Positions 8,963 to 17,885 are shown, counted from the stretch's first letter. The stretch: 64,000 bases of DNA from Phytopseudomonas daroniae (GCF_004327285.1 NZ_QJUI01000003.1:124001-188000); one strand, 5' to 3'. Notes: a model not told the origin generated them from the letters alone. Numbers and translations: made by a program.

Positions 8963-10002
8963 AGGGCAGGAATCAGATTGTTGTCGGTCTGCTGACCGGG
9001 TACCGGTACTGGCGCTGCCAGACCCAGGTTGTTCTTCTCGAACACCTTGTCCGCCCGATAGCTGGAGCGCACCAGAGGGCCGGCCGCCACTTCCATGAAG
9101 CCCATCTGCAGGCCGATCTCGCGGAACCGGTTGAATTCGTCCGGGCTCACCCAGCGCTTTACCGGCAGGTGATTGCGGGTCGGCTGCAGGTACTGGCCAA
9201 GGGTGAGGATATCCACGCCCACGGCGCGCATATCTTCCATTGCCTCGAGAACTTCGTCGTCGGTCTCGCCCAGGCCGAGCATCAGGCTGGTTTTGGTGAG
9301 CACGTCCGGACGATGGCGCTTGGCGTGGGCCAGCACATCGAGGGTCTTCCGGTAACCGGCGCGAGGGTCGCGTACTTCGCGGGTCAGGCGATTGACTGTC
9401 TCGACGTTCTGGGCGAACACTTCGAGACCGGAATCCACCACGCGCTCGATGGATGGCAGGTCGCCGTCGAAGTCGGGCGTCAACGCTTCCACTACCACCT
9501 GCGGTGTGTTGGCCTTGATCGCCCGTACGCAGGCGGCGTAGTGTGCGGCGCCGCCGTCTGGCAGGTCATCGCGATCCACCGAGGTCAGCACGATATAACG
9601 CAGCGCCATCAGCTCCACCGACTTGGCGGTGTTCTGCGGCTCTTCCTTGTCCAGCCAGCCGTTCGGGTTGCCCGTATCCACCGCGCAGAAGCGGCAGGCA
9701 CGGGTGCAGACCGAACCCATCAGCATGATCGTGGCCGTGCCGTTGGACCAGCACTCGCCCATGTTCGGGCAGTGGGATTCCTGGCATACGGTGCTCAGAC
9801 GGTGCTCGCCGACATTGCGCTTGACCGCTTCGAAGCGGCTGCCGCCCGGTGCCTTGACTCGCAACCAGCTCGGCTTGGGTTCGTAAACCTGGGGCTCGCT
9901 CGAGGTGCGGCGCTTCTGGCCGTCCTTGATCGCGGTAATGCCCTGAACGGTGCGGAATTTGTCGCCGCTGGCAACGGGTTTGGGCGAGGCAGTATCGGAC
10001 AT
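8950..10002 (-). CDS. lipA: Lipoyl synthase
   Basis: Radical-SAM enzyme that inserts two sulfur atoms at C6 and C8 of protein-bound octanoyl chains to make lipoyl cofactor. The 350 residues carry both iron-sulfur cluster motifs: the auxiliary cluster cysteines Cys73, Cys78 and Cys84 ([12 protein letters not shown]) and the radical-SAM cysteines Cys99, Cys103 and Cys106 (CTRACRFC). The C-terminal conserved serine lies in the [11 protein letters not shown] segment. Read on the minus strand, convergent with lipB. The gene end lies within an 18-bp perfect palindrome. Confidence 0.97.
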   Translation of the reverse strand: MSDTASPKPVASGDKFRTVQGITAIKDGQKRRTSSEPQVYEPKPSWLRVKAPGGSRFEAVKRNVGEHRLSTVCQESHCPNMGECWSNGTATIMLMGSVCTRACRFCAVDTGNPNGWLDKEEPQNTAKSVELMALRYIVLTSVDRDDLPDGGAAHYAACVRAIKANTPQVVVEALTPDFDGDLPSIERVVDSGLEVFAQNVETVNRLTREVRDPRAGYRKTLDVLAHAKRHRPDVLTKTSLMLGLGETDDEVLEAMEDMRAVGVDILTLGQYLQPTRNHLPVKRWVSPDEFNRFREIGLQMGFMEVAAGPLVRSSYRADKVFEKNNLGLAAPVPVPGQQTDNNLIPALNVN

Positions 10003-10160
10003 CGAAAATCTCGGCTCCGGTAGGGGCTGCGGGTGGCGGATGGGGAGCTTGTGGCCGCCGCGAAGTGTATCACAGAAGGTATTTGCACGAGGCTGACCGT
10101 CTGTTCCTGCGCCGCCTTTACCCTGACCGCCGCGCTGCTCCGCTCGGCGTTTCCTGCCGA

Positions 10161-10565
10161 TCAGTGCGTCGGGGTTTGTGGCAGTTTGGCGATCACCTTG
10201 ATCTCGAACTGGAAGCCATACAGCCAGGTCACGCCGACGCCGGTGAGCGTCGGGTGCGGAGCATCGCCCCAGTACTCCGGCACGATCTGCCAGATGGTTT
10301 CGAAATGCGCTTCGGGGTCGACGATGAAAACCGTCACATCGAGCACGTCATCGAAGGTGCAGCCGGCCGCGTTGAGGATGGCATTGAGGTTGTCGAAGGC
10401 AAGCCGAACCTGTGCCTGCAGATCCGGTTCGGGGGAGCCATCGGGGCGGCTGCCGACTTGTCCCGACACGAACAGCAAGCCGTCGGAGCGCACGGCAGGC
10501 GAGTAACGGTTGCGCTCATAGAGCGCCTGGCGGCCTGGTGGAAAAACGACATCGCGAGTATTCAT
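10161..10565 (-). CDS. RidA/YjgF family protein without the catalytic arginine
   Basis: A 134-residue protein of the YjgF/YER057c/UK114 superfamily, whose archetype RidA hydrolyses reactive enamine/imine intermediates. Family features are LLFVSGQVG and the C-terminal beta strands. The canonical arginine after the HP[TA]-R position is not present: the sequence reads HPTLTGVGV, with Leu where RidA has Arg. That places it among the Rid groups not expected to have imine deaminase activity, so the substrate is unknown. The start at 10565 is fixed by an excellent AGGAGG site just upstream; a longer frame to 10721 runs through the promoter region. Divergent from the LysR regulator at 10694, which probably controls it. 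Confidence 0.85.
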   Translation of the reverse strand: MNTRDVVFPPGRQALYERNRYSPAVRSDGLLFVSGQVGSRPDGSPEPDLQAQVRLAFDNLNAILNAAGCTFDDVLDVTVFIVDPEAHFETIWQIVPEYWGDAPHPTLTGVGVTWLYGFQFEIKVIAKLPQTPTH

Positions 10566-10693
10566 GTTGCCTCCTTTGGGCCATGGCGACCCGTCTAGTG
10601 ATGGACTCACTCTAGGAGTGCCGGCGCGCTGGATAAACCGGCCAGTTCGATCAACACTGTTTGTGAAATCCAAATAATCACTGGTTGGGCAAC
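10566..10693. promoter_or_regulatory. Divergent promoter region, RidA-like gene / LysR regulator
   Basis: 128 bases between two divergent starts, the standard layout in which a LysR protein binds between its own gene and its target. I did not find a clear T-N11-A palindrome, so the operator is unassigned. Confidence 0.5.
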
Positions 10694-11620
10694 ATGGATC
10701 GATTCGACGCGATGAGGGCATTCACCCGGGTAGTCGAGGCTGGCAGCTTCACCAGGGCGGCCGACACGCTGCACATGAGCAAGACCAGCGTGACGCAGTT
10801 GGTGCAGCAACTGGAGGCGCGGTTGCGTGTCCGGTTGCTGAACCGCACGACGCGCAAGGTCAACGTCACTGCCGACGGTGCGGCCTATTACGAGCGGGTG
10901 GTGCGTCTGCTGGCCGACATGGAGGATGCCGAAACCAGCCTGTCGGATGCCTCGGCCATGTTGCGCGGACGGTTGCGAGTGGATGTACCCAGCCCATTCG
11001 CGCGGATGATTCTGGTGCCGTCGCTGCCAGCCTTCCATGCGCGTTATCCGGACATTCAGCTCGATCTGGGGGTGAGCGACCGCCTCGTCGATCTGGTTGG
11101 CGAGAACGTCGACTGCGTGATTCGCGGCGGCGAGATCACCGATCAGTCACTGATGGCGCGCCGCGTCGGCGATCTGCAGTCGGGTGTGTATGCGGCGCCC
11201 AGTTACCTGCAGCGTTCCGGTACCCCTGAGCACCCGCGGGAGCTCGCCGATAGCCATCACCGTATCGTCGGCTTTCAGCGAGCGCGGGCCGGCAAGCTGT
11301 TTTCGTATGTCATGCACCGCGATGGCGAGCGCGTCGACGTGGAAGGGCGCTATGTGCTGGCGGTGGACGATGGCAACGCCTACCTGGCGGCCGGGTTGGC
11401 GGGGCTGGGTGTGCTCTGGCTGCCGAATTACATGTCTCGAGAGCATCTGCTGCGTGGCGAACTGGTCGCCGTTTTCGAGGACTGGCAATTCGAGCCGATG
11501 CCGATGTACATCGCCTATCCGCCGAACCGTCACGTCAGCGCCAAGTTGCGCGTATTCATCGACTGGGTCGTCGAGCTGATGGCGCTGCACGCACCGGTCA
11601 TCGATCGAAGTGGGCGCTAA
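10694..11620 (+). CDS. LysR family transcriptional regulator
   Basis: A 308-residue LysR-type regulator. The N-terminal winged helix-turn-helix spans about residues 1-60 ([19 protein letters not shown], then [20 protein letters not shown]), followed by the periplasmic-binding-protein-like effector domain. It most resembles the large CrgA/DsdC-like group common in Pseudomonas ([20 protein letters not shown]). The start is ATG 10694; a TTG three codons earlier is less likely. It is divergent from the RidA-like gene, the probable target. Effector unknown. Confidence 0.9.
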   Translation: MDRFDAMRAFTRVVEAGSFTRAADTLHMSKTSVTQLVQQLEARLRVRLLNRTTRKVNVTADGAAYYERVVRLLADMEDAETSLSDASAMLRGRLRVDVPSPFARMILVPSLPAFHARYPDIQLDLGVSDRLVDLVGENVDCVIRGGEITDQSLMARRVGDLQSGVYAAPSYLQRSGTPEHPRELADSHHRIVGFQRARAGKLFSYVMHRDGERVDVEGRYVLAVDDGNAYLAAGLAGLGVLWLPNYMSREHLLRGELVAVFEDWQFEPMPMYIAYPPNRHVSAKLRVFIDWVVELMALHAPVIDRSGR

Positions 11621-11667
11621 TCCTTTACGGTAAACTGCGCGCCTCGCTTTCCCTATGGCTCCGCCGC

Positions 11668-12270
11668 ATGTCTCGACCCTCTCGCCCCGCGTCACGGCCC
11701 TATCGTGTGGCCAAGGCGCCACCTGCCGAAACGCGCCTGATCGTGCTGAACAAGCCTTTCGACGTGCTGACCCAGTTCAATGACGACCTGGGCCGCGCCA
11801 CGCTCAAGGATTTCGTCGCGATACCGGGTGTGTATCCGGCCGGGCGGCTGGATCGTGACAGCGAAGGTCTGCTGCTGCTCACCAATGACGGCCAGTTGCA
11901 GGCGCGTATCGCCGATCCCAGGCACAAGCTGGCCAAGACTTATTGGGTGCAGGTCGAGGGCGAGCCAAGCGCCGAGCAACTGCAGCAACTACGCGACGGC
12001 GTGCAGCTCAACGATGGCCCGACCTTGCCTGCCGAAGCGCGTCTGCTCGATGAGCCCGAGTTGTGGCCACGCAACCCGCCAGTACGCTTTCGTAAAAGTG
12101 TGCCAACAGGCTGGTTGGAGCTGGTGATTCGTGAAGGCCGCAACCGCCAGGTGCGGCGCATGACCGCCGCTGTAGGCTTGCCGACCCTGCGCCTGGTGCG
12201 CGTGCGTATCGGCCCCTGGGCGCTGGAGGGCCTGCAGCCGGGCGAGTGGCGGGAGGCGATGCTCGACTGA
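11668..12270 (+). CDS. rluE: 23S rRNA pseudouridine-2457 synthase RluE
   Basis: Pseudouridine synthase of the RsuA/RluB/E/F family. The catalytic Asp62 lies in [17 protein letters not shown], and the [14 protein letters not shown] opening matches the RluE subfamily, which lacks the N-terminal S4 domain of RsuA and RluB. The C-terminal [10 protein letters not shown] motif is intact. 200 residues, near the usual RluE length. Stand-alone gene 47 bases after the LysR gene, convergent with the regulator at 12278 (gap of 7 bases). Confidence 0.93.
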   Translation: MSRPSRPASRPYRVAKAPPAETRLIVLNKPFDVLTQFNDDLGRATLKDFVAIPGVYPAGRLDRDSEGLLLLTNDGQLQARIADPRHKLAKTYWVQVEGEPSAEQLQQLRDGVQLNDGPTLPAEARLLDEPELWPRNPPVRFRKSVPTGWLELVIREGRNRQVRRMTAAVGLPTLRLVRVRIGPWALEGLQPGEWREAMLD

Positions 12271-12277
12271 TCGCTGC

Positions 12278-12733
12278 TCAGTCGTCGCCTTCCCCTCTCT
12301 CCTGGGTATTGTGCGCAAGTCGTTCGTTGAGCAGGTGAGCCTGGCTGCGTTCGGCCTGAACGCAGGTGGTGATCAGATCCCGGATGAGCTTGCGACGAGT
12401 TTCCGAGAGCCCCAGAAACGCATTGATGATCTCCCGCTCCTGATTGAGCAGGAGTTCGTGACGCTGTTTCTGGTTGTCGATCCGCTCGGAAACCTCTTCG
12501 CCGAAACGCAGGGTGCGGGGGTCTATGTTCAACCATTCTGCCAGTACCAGCAGCTTGTCTTGCGTAGGCAGGGTTTCGCCCTTCAGCCAGCGGCGCACGC
12601 CGTGCAAGGTCACTGGTCGGCCCCAATAGCGCAAATTGAACTCACGTTCCAGTACCGCAGGTTTCGGCGCATAGCCCGCGTTGCTCAGCGCGGTGCGCAG
12701 GCGAGCGGCGAATTTTTGGCGAGTCTTTTCCAT
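12278..12733 (-). CDS. XRE-like DNA-binding regulator
   Basis: A 151-residue protein with an N-terminal helix-turn-helix resembling phage-repressor/XRE domains (LYWGRPVTLHGVRRWLKGETLPTQDKL region, about residues 25-65: target helix TLHGVRRWLKG, then LLVLAEWLNIDPRTLRFG), followed by a helical tail with a QKQRHELLLNQEREIINAFL stretch that may dimerise. The start is the Met at 12733; a longer frame to 12775 would run into an operator-like repeat. A nested inverted repeat lies 35-71 bases upstream of the start, suggesting autoregulation. Function otherwise unknown; no phage genes nearby. Confidence 0.75.
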   Translation of the reverse strand: MEKTRQKFAARLRTALSNAGYAPKPAVLEREFNLRYWGRPVTLHGVRRWLKGETLPTQDKLLVLAEWLNIDPRTLRFGEEVSERIDNQKQRHELLLNQEREIINAFLGLSETRRKLIRDLITTCVQAERSQAHLLNERLAHNTQERGEGDD

Positions 12734-12767
12734 GCCCGAGACACTACGGAGGATAGGGTGGGCGTGG

Positions 12768-12804
12768 CGTAACAAGTCCTGAAGCTTCAGTTAACTTTGT
12801 TACG
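12768..12804. promoter_or_regulatory. Nested inverted repeat, probable operator of the XRE-like regulator
   Basis: Outer arms CGTAACAAG (12768-12776) and CTTTGTTACG (12795-12804) enclose a perfect 12-bp palindrome CTGAAGCTTCAG (12779-12790). A further GGTTACGC half-site follows at about 12812. The position, directly upstream of the minus-strand regulator, fits an autoregulatory operator or a site covering a divergent promoter. Confidence 0.6.
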
Positions 12805-13154
12805 TGACTTTTGGTTACGCTGCGTGCTTTCATGGTGCCATTACAGGAGGCGAAAGTCGTGCTCCTGTCGTTGCCATCGGGAGATGGCGCCATAGGGGCG
12901 CGGCGGCGTGGAAACAGGGCGCTGCGTCGAGCGCCATGGTCTGTTTCCGTTCATTTATCGTTATTGCTGCTCAGATGCTTATCTGACTGGTAGCGAGGCA
13001 AAGCGTCGCGACTTTTTGGACATGCAAACGAGGTTTGAATACCAAGCCTGGCTTACGCTTCGGCGACTGCATGGATATCCGGGGGGCGGCCAGGCGCTGG
13101 CATGCTTGGGCGCGCCCCATGAGGTGCAGAAGCCAGACAATGGAAGGAGGCGGT
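12805..13154. other. 350-base stretch without a supported gene
   Basis: Lies between the operator-like repeat and the GTG of the EAL gene. Short frames exist on the plus strand (for example from 12811 and 13035) but none has both a ribosome site and a recognisable product; the 13035 frame merely extends the EAL protein upstream with low-complexity residues. Probably the long leader and promoter of the EAL gene. Confidence 0.6.
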
Positions 13155-14534
13155 GTGAGCGTAGGAGATGATTCCCAGGGCAAGGCCGCCAGAGGACAGG
13201 TCGCAGGCTCCCACCTTGATATAGATGCCCTGCTGGCGGCGATCTTCGACCTGATGGCCGGCTGGGTTCTGGTCAGCGATGCGCAAGGCACGCTCAAAGC
13301 CTTGAGCCAAGGGGCGCGAGAGACGTTTGGCTATGGGCGCGGGGAAATGCTCGGTGAACCTGTCCTGCGGTTGCTGAGCGAGCTGCCGAGCGTTCCCTGG
13401 GCCGATATCTGCGTGAGCACGGGCGGTTCTGAATGGCACTGCGTGGGCATACGCCGCGACGGTAGTCGCGTGCCGTTGCGCCTGCGTACCAGGGTGATGG
13501 TCGTGGGCGAGCAGTGGCGCTGCCTGCTCGTCTGTGTTGAGCCCAGCGAGTGCCATCGCCTCACGGAGCAGAGCCGTTTGCCGGTGACGCATGACAGGCC
13601 GACCGGTTATCCCGAGCCGCAATATGTCATCCGTCTTCTCGACGATGAATCCAAGAACTACCGGCGGGCTGGCAGGCAACTCGCCAGCGGTGCCGTCTGC
13701 CTATACGCCAGTGCCGCGAATGAGCAGGCTGAACGCGCCCGGCGGATGGTCATCAGGTTGGGGCAGGCTGTCTCCCGCCGCGAGCTGGAATTGCACTACC
13801 AGCCGCAGTTCGATATGCATACCCTGGGTGTGTCGGGTATGGAGGCGTTGCTGCGCTGGCGTGATGGAGAGCGCGGGTTGGTTGCGCCAGGACAATTCAT
13901 TGCCCTGGCCATCGAGCATGGCCTGATGTCGGACATCGGTCGTTGGGTCATTCGCCAGGCCTGCGAGGATGCCAGGCATCTGGCTGAACGTGGAATTCTG
14001 GATGTCGGAGTGGCGGTGAATGTCTGCGCCTCGTTGTTCGGCGAAGCTGATTTCTTCGATTTCGTGTATGGCACGCTTACGCAGACCGGGCAGTCGGCAG
14101 ACCGGCTCGAGCTCGAGATCACCGAAGATGAGGAGATGAAGAACCTGTTGTGCGTCCAGGCCAATGCCCGCCGCCTGAACGAAGCCGGGGTTCGCCTGGC
14201 CATGGATGATTTCGGTGTGGGCCATTCGTCTCTGGCTCGTCTGAAAAGCCTGTACTTCAGCAAATTGAAAATCGACCGTTCGTTCGTGCTCAGGCTGCCG
14301 GGCAGCCGACGCGATGAAGCGATCGTTCGTGCCGTTCTGACCCTTGCTGACGACCTGGGCATGCAGGCCATTGCCGAAGGTGTGGAAAACGAAAGCCAGC
14401 TCAACTGTCTGCGTGCGCTGGGCTGTAGCCATGGCCAGGGATTCTGGTTTGCGCGACCTATGCCGCTTGCCAGGCTGGTCGAATGGCTAGGACAACGAAG
14501 CGACGGTAAGCAAACGATCAGTACTGCGCCTTGA
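13155..14534 (+). CDS. PAS-EAL cyclic-di-GMP phosphodiesterase
   Basis: Probable c-di-GMP phosphodiesterase of 459 residues. The N-terminal third is a PAS-like sensor (LMAGWVLVSDAQGTLKALS, then ETFGYGRGEMLGEPV), the C-terminal half an EAL domain. The residues needed for activity are present: EALLRW (Glu230), NVCAS, LEITED, DDFGVG (Asp351-Asp352), KIDRSF, EGVEN and the final GQGFWFARP. No GGDEF domain or membrane segment, so it is a cytoplasmic enzyme. The start is GTG 13155 because AAGGAGG lies at 13144-13150; earlier in-frame starts (13035, 13140) lack such a site. The 3' end overlaps the convergent globin gene by 17 bases. Confidence 0.88.
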   Translation: MSVGDDSQGKAARGQVAGSHLDIDALLAAIFDLMAGWVLVSDAQGTLKALSQGARETFGYGRGEMLGEPVLRLLSELPSVPWADICVSTGGSEWHCVGIRRDGSRVPLRLRTRVMVVGEQWRCLLVCVEPSECHRLTEQSRLPVTHDRPTGYPEPQYVIRLLDDESKNYRRAGRQLASGAVCLYASAANEQAERARRMVIRLGQAVSRRELELHYQPQFDMHTLGVSGMEALLRWRDGERGLVAPGQFIALAIEHGLMSDIGRWVIRQACEDARHLAERGILDVGVAVNVCASLFGEADFFDFVYGTLTQTGQSADRLELEITEDEEMKNLLCVQANARRLNEAGVRLAMDDFGVGHSSLARLKSLYFSKLKIDRSFVLRLPGSRRDEAIVRAVLTLADDLGMQAIAEGVENESQLNCLRALGCSHGQGFWFARPMPLARLVEWLGQRSDGKQTISTAP

Positions 14535-14910
14535 TCACCGCGATGCCCTGGCGCAGCACATCTAGCCAGGCGTGCCGCGTTTGCGGATCGTATTGAGGAT
14601 CGTGGTGGGCGATGGTTGCCAGCAGTGACTCCAGCCACAGATCGTAAAGCTCCGGACGGATGTCCATGGCCGTACGTGCATGGGTGCAGCCCAGGGCGCG
14701 AAGTTTGGTGTCCGGCATGCCACGGGCGTGCATGACGAGATTGAGGATGCCCTGGCGCAGCAGCAGCTTTTGCGCGGGCATGTCGGTATTGACGAACTTC
14801 TCGCGGATCGCTGGCGAGCTGTCGAGAAAATACCGATAGAAATCGTCGAAAAAGGCGGGGCTGGCACAGCAGCGTCCGTAACTCTGCATGACGCGATCAG
14901 TGGCGTTCAT
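14518..14910 (-). CDS. Single-domain globin
   Basis: A 130-residue bacterial globin. The F helix reads LRALGCTHARTAMDI, placing the probable proximal haem ligand at His77, followed by the typical G-helix start RPELYDLWLESLLATI. The length is that of a single globin domain with no reductase or sensor module. The start at 14910 is preceded by GGAG six bases upstream; a Met four codons earlier lacks a site. It is convergent with, and overlaps by 17 bases, the PAS-EAL gene. Role unknown: oxygen/NO binding is likely from the fold. Confidence 0.82.
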   Translation of the reverse strand: MNATDRVMQSYGRCCASPAFFDDFYRYFLDSSPAIREKFVNTDMPAQKLLLRQGILNLVMHARGMPDTKLRALGCTHARTAMDIRPELYDLWLESLLATIAHHDPQYDPQTRHAWLDVLRQGIAVIKAQY

Positions 14911-14978
14911 GTATTTCTCCATAGGGTAAGCAGCAGACAGGGTGACGGCGCTATTCGCCGCCATTGTCGTTATGGGGT

Positions 14979-15182
14979 TTAGACGCCTTCCAGGCCCGCG
15001 ATGACCAGCGTCTTGATCAGAAAGCCGAGTACGCCAAGGCCAAGGGCGAAGAACAGAATGAAGGTACCGAAGCGACCGGCTTTGGAGTTCTTCGCCAGAT
15101 CCCAGACGATGAACGCCATGAACAGCACCAGTCCGCCGACCAGCAGGGTCATCATCAGCTCTTCGAAAACTTCCGGTTCCAT
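14979..15182 (-). CDS. DUF2788 small membrane protein
   Basis: A 67-residue protein with two membrane segments (LLVGGLVLFMAFIVWDLA and FILFFALGLGVLGFLI) separated by a positively charged KNSKAGRFG loop. It matches the small Pseudomonas DUF2788 family; no function is known. The start is the Met at 15182 with a GAGG site upstream; an open frame to 15299 adds a hydrophilic extension without support. It lies 68 bases upstream of the globin gene on the same strand and may be cotranscribed. Confidence 0.8.
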   Translation of the reverse strand: MEPEVFEELMMTLLVGGLVLFMAFIVWDLAKNSKAGRFGTFILFFALGLGVLGFLIKTLVIAGLEGV

Positions 15183-15370
15183 CGCGACCTCATTGGCGAT
15201 CAATGAAGCTGTGTCGCCCTGGGGTAATGACGAAGGGGGCGGGTACGCGACGAGTCGTGAGAAACGCGCATCGCTGTTGTTATTGGAGGAACCGCACAAG
15301 GCACAGCAAACGTGTGGATATTACACGCTGGCAGGCCTGAGTGCGTAGCTCCCTATTGGTCGTATGGTCT

Positions 15371-15850
15371 TTAACTGCGCAAGTGTTGGAGGGGTAGCTG
15401 CGTGCTGGAGAGAATCTGCTGCAGCACGAAGCTCGAACGCACGCTGGAAACGCCGTCGATGCGGGTCAGGGTGCCGAGCAGCAGTTTCTGGTAGTGATCC
15501 ATGTCCGGTACCACCACTTTGAGCTGGTAGTCGGCGTCCATCCCGGTGACCAGGCAGCACTCCAATACTTCGGGGCATTTGCGGATCTCTTCCTGAAAGT
15601 GCTCGAAGCGCTCCGGCGTGTGGCGATCCATGCCGATCAGCACATAGGCGGTCAGACTCAGGCCGAGTTTCTTGCGATCCAGCAGGGCGACCTGCTGCAC
15701 GATGTAGCCGTCATCCTCCAGCTGTTTGACCCGCCGCGAGCAGGGCGAGGGGGAGAGGCCGATGCGCTCGGCCAGATCCTGGTTGGACAGGGTCGCGTCG
15801 CGCTGCAATTCGGCGAGAATGTTCAGGTCGTAGCGGTCGAGTTTGTTCAT
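15371..15850 (-). CDS. Lrp/AsnC family transcriptional regulator
   Basis: A 159-residue feast/famine regulator: N-terminal helix-turn-helix (LDRYDLNILAELQRDATLS, then LAERIGLSPSPCSRRVKQLE) and C-terminal RAM ligand-binding domain (ECCLVTGMDADYQLKVVVPD). It differs in sequence from the BkdR and DadR I know in Pseudomonas, so I leave the amino-acid effector open. The upstream region on the other side (15851-16172) holds no coding gene, so its target is not an immediate divergent neighbour. Confidence 0.88.
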   Translation of the reverse strand: MNKLDRYDLNILAELQRDATLSNQDLAERIGLSPSPCSRRVKQLEDDGYIVQQVALLDRKKLGLSLTAYVLIGMDRHTPERFEHFQEEIRKCPEVLECCLVTGMDADYQLKVVVPDMDHYQKLLLGTLTRIDGVSSVRSSFVLQQILSSTQLPLQHLRS

Positions 15851-15984
15851 GGCCAGGCTTATTTGTTGTTCGCTTGCGCTGAATAGTGCCGGATTAAATT
15901 AAAATTGCGCAAGTGGCGTATTGATGAGCAATTTTTGCAATTTCTGGTCGCGTCGTCGGGCGTAAGCTTTATCTCAGTTTCACG

Positions 15985-16165
15985 GCCCGGACGACACGTC
16001 CACCCGGCTCGCCCAATCAGGTGAGCTGGCGCCGCCGACCCAACCGGGTCGTCACGGCACCCGGGTTCGCACTGCCCAACCAGGCGGGCGAGGAAAGCGG
16101 CGACAGAATTGCCAGCACAGGACATCTACGAAAGGGGAGGCCGAGAGGTCTCCCCTTTCTTCTTT
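15985..16165 (+). ncRNA. Candidate structured RNA (hairpin array ending in a terminator)
   Basis: No gene fits 15851-16172. On the plus strand there is a chain of short perfect hairpins: GGACG/CGTCC (15989-16001), GCTCGCC/GGTGAGC (16007-16026, one G-U pair), CGACCC/GGGTCG (16036-16051) and GCCC/GGGC (16074-16089), followed by GAAAGGGGAG/CTCCCCTTTC (16130-16159) with a TTCTTT tail. This is the architecture of a small RNA or riboswitch-like leader with its terminator; it could equally be the 3' region of dld on the other strand. I do not recognise the family. Confidence 0.35.
16130..16165. terminator. Terminator hairpin beyond dld
   Basis: Ten-base arms GAAAGGGGAG (16130-16139) and CTCCCCTTTC (16150-16159). 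The T-rich tail TTCTTT is on the plus strand; on the minus strand only TTTC follows. It lies eight bases from the dld stop, so it probably ends the lactate operon and possibly an opposing transcript. Confidence 0.65.
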
Positions 16166-16172
16166 GCGCATC

Positions 16173-17885
16173 TCAATGACCGCCGCAGCACTTCTCCCAG
16201 TGCTTCTTCTTCGAGGTGTGGCCGATGCCCGGATTGAAGGCGTTGGTCGGATCCAGCTCGCGGTAGAAACCGGCCAGCGCCGGTTTGGCGATATACAGGT
16301 GACCGACGTTGTGCTCGGCCGGGTATTCGGCGCGGCGCTCGTCGAGCAGCGTCCACATGGCATGCTCCATGGCTATCGGGTCGACGCCCTTTTTGACGAT
16401 GTAATCCTGATGGAACACGTGGCAGAAGAAGTGTCCGTAGTAGAGCTTGTGGATGATCTGTTCTTGCATCTCCGCCGGCAGCGTCTCGACCCAGTCTCGG
16501 TCGTTACGACGGAGAGCGATGTCCAGGGCGAGGATGTCCTCGACGCTGCTGCGGTGCGCCTCACGGTAGCGGATCGCCGCACCGGCGATGGCGAAGCGGT
16601 GCAGGAAGGCCTTGCGCCCCTCGTCGGCATCGCACTCGAAAAACGCGCCGCTGGTGCGCTTGCCGAAGTAATCATTCAGAAAGGTGCGGGTCTGTTCCAG
16701 GCTGTCGTTGGCCACTCGCACCAGCAGGTGATGTTCGTAGCGGTTGCGGTATTTGCGCATGCGTGGCGGCAGGTGGCTGGGCAGCAGATTCATCAGCAAC
16801 TGAATCGCCCGATCACTGACCCCGCGCAGGCCGAAGCGCTCGAAGAAGCCATCGACGCGGCTCTTCAGCGCGAAGGCGGCAGGTACTTTGGCGGTGCCGA
16901 ACTTGTCGATCAGCAGAAAGGTGTCCTTGCCGTATTTCTCGCCGATATCGAAGGCGGTGCGGTGAATGTATTCACCGGCAATGGGCAGGCTCGGCAGTTG
17001 GCTGAGCAGGTGGCGGCGCACTTCGGTGAGATCGTGCGGATCGTTACTGCCGATATAGAAGACGGTGCTCGGTTCCTTGGGGAAGGTATCCAGGCGTACG
17101 GCGAACAGGCACAACTTGCCGGCCGAGCCGGAGGCTTCGAACAGCCGCGACGGGTCGGCATTGAAGCGCGCTGGAGTATCGGCATCCACATCCCGCACGT
17201 GCTCGCCATAGCTCCCGTCCGAAGCCTTGCCGGTGCCGCCGTTATTGACCTGAAGGGGACTGTAGTCGCCGCGCTGCAGGCGGGTGAGGATTTCCTCGGG
17301 GCTGTTGCCCAGGTCGATTCCCAGGTGGTTGACCAGTTCCAGGGTGCCGTCTTCCTTCACTTGCGCATACAGCGCCAGTTCGGTGTAGGCCGGGCCTCGG
17401 CGTACCAGCGAACCGCCTGAGTTGTTGCACACGCCGCCGAGCACCGAGGCACCGATGCACGAGGAACCGATCACCGAATGGGGCTCGCGACCGAGCGGCG
17501 CCAATGCCTGTTCCAGGCGATCGAGCGTGGCGCCGGGCAGGCACACCACCTGTTCGCCATCGTTGATCAGTTGCACGCCGGTGATACGCAGGGTGCTGAT
17601 CAGCACGATTTCGCGGTCGTAGTCGTTGCCATCCGGGGTCGAGCCGCCGGTCAGGCCGGTATTGGCCGCCTGCATGATGACAATGCGGTCGGCGGCGACC
17701 GCTGCTTGCAGTACCCGCCACTGCTCCAGCAGTGTGCCGGGACGCACTACGGCCAGTACGCCGCCGTCGCCGGTACGATGACCCTTGCGGAAGCGCCGGG
17801 TGCTCTGTTCGTCGGTGAGCACATGGTCGCTGCCCACGGCTTCGCGCAGGGTCGTCAGCAGGACGTCACGGCTGATCGAGGTCAT
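16173..17885 (-). CDS. dld: Quinone-dependent D-lactate dehydrogenase
   Basis: Peripheral-membrane FAD enzyme that oxidises D-lactate to pyruvate and passes electrons to quinone. The 570 residues match the E. coli Dld type in length and layout: N-terminal FAD-binding PCMH domain (QAANTGLTGGSTPDGNDYD, then SVIGSSCIGASVLGGVCNNSGG), and a C-terminal membrane-binding/cap region rich in Arg and Lys (RMRKYRNRYEHHLLVRV). It ends in an unusual KKKHWEKCCGGH tail. The gene starts three bases after the end of lldD, so it is the third gene of the lactate operon lldP-lldD-dld. Confidence 0.93.
   Translation of the reverse strand: MTSISRDVLLTTLREAVGSDHVLTDEQSTRRFRKGHRTGDGGVLAVVRPGTLLEQWRVLQAAVAADRIVIMQAANTGLTGGSTPDGNDYDREIVLISTLRITGVQLINDGEQVVCLPGATLDRLEQALAPLGREPHSVIGSSCIGASVLGGVCNNSGGSLVRRGPAYTELALYAQVKEDGTLELVNHLGIDLGNSPEEILTRLQRGDYSPLQVNNGGTGKASDGSYGEHVRDVDADTPARFNADPSRLFEASGSAGKLCLFAVRLDTFPKEPSTVFYIGSNDPHDLTEVRRHLLSQLPSLPIAGEYIHRTAFDIGEKYGKDTFLLIDKFGTAKVPAAFALKSRVDGFFERFGLRGVSDRAIQLLMNLLPSHLPPRMRKYRNRYEHHLLVRVANDSLEQTRTFLNDYFGKRTSGAFFECDADEGRKAFLHRFAIAGAAIRYREAHRSSVEDILALDIALRRNDRDWVETLPAEMQEQIIHKLYYGHFFCHVFHQDYIVKKGVDPIAMEHAMWTLLDERRAEYPAEHNVGHLYIAKPALAGFYRELDPTNAFNPGIGHTSKKKHWEKCCGGH

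Noticed and set aside
12811..12993. Two short plus-strand frames (about 60 codons) before the EAL gene.
   Set aside because: No ribosome site, no homology, and both overlap each other; better seen as leader DNA.
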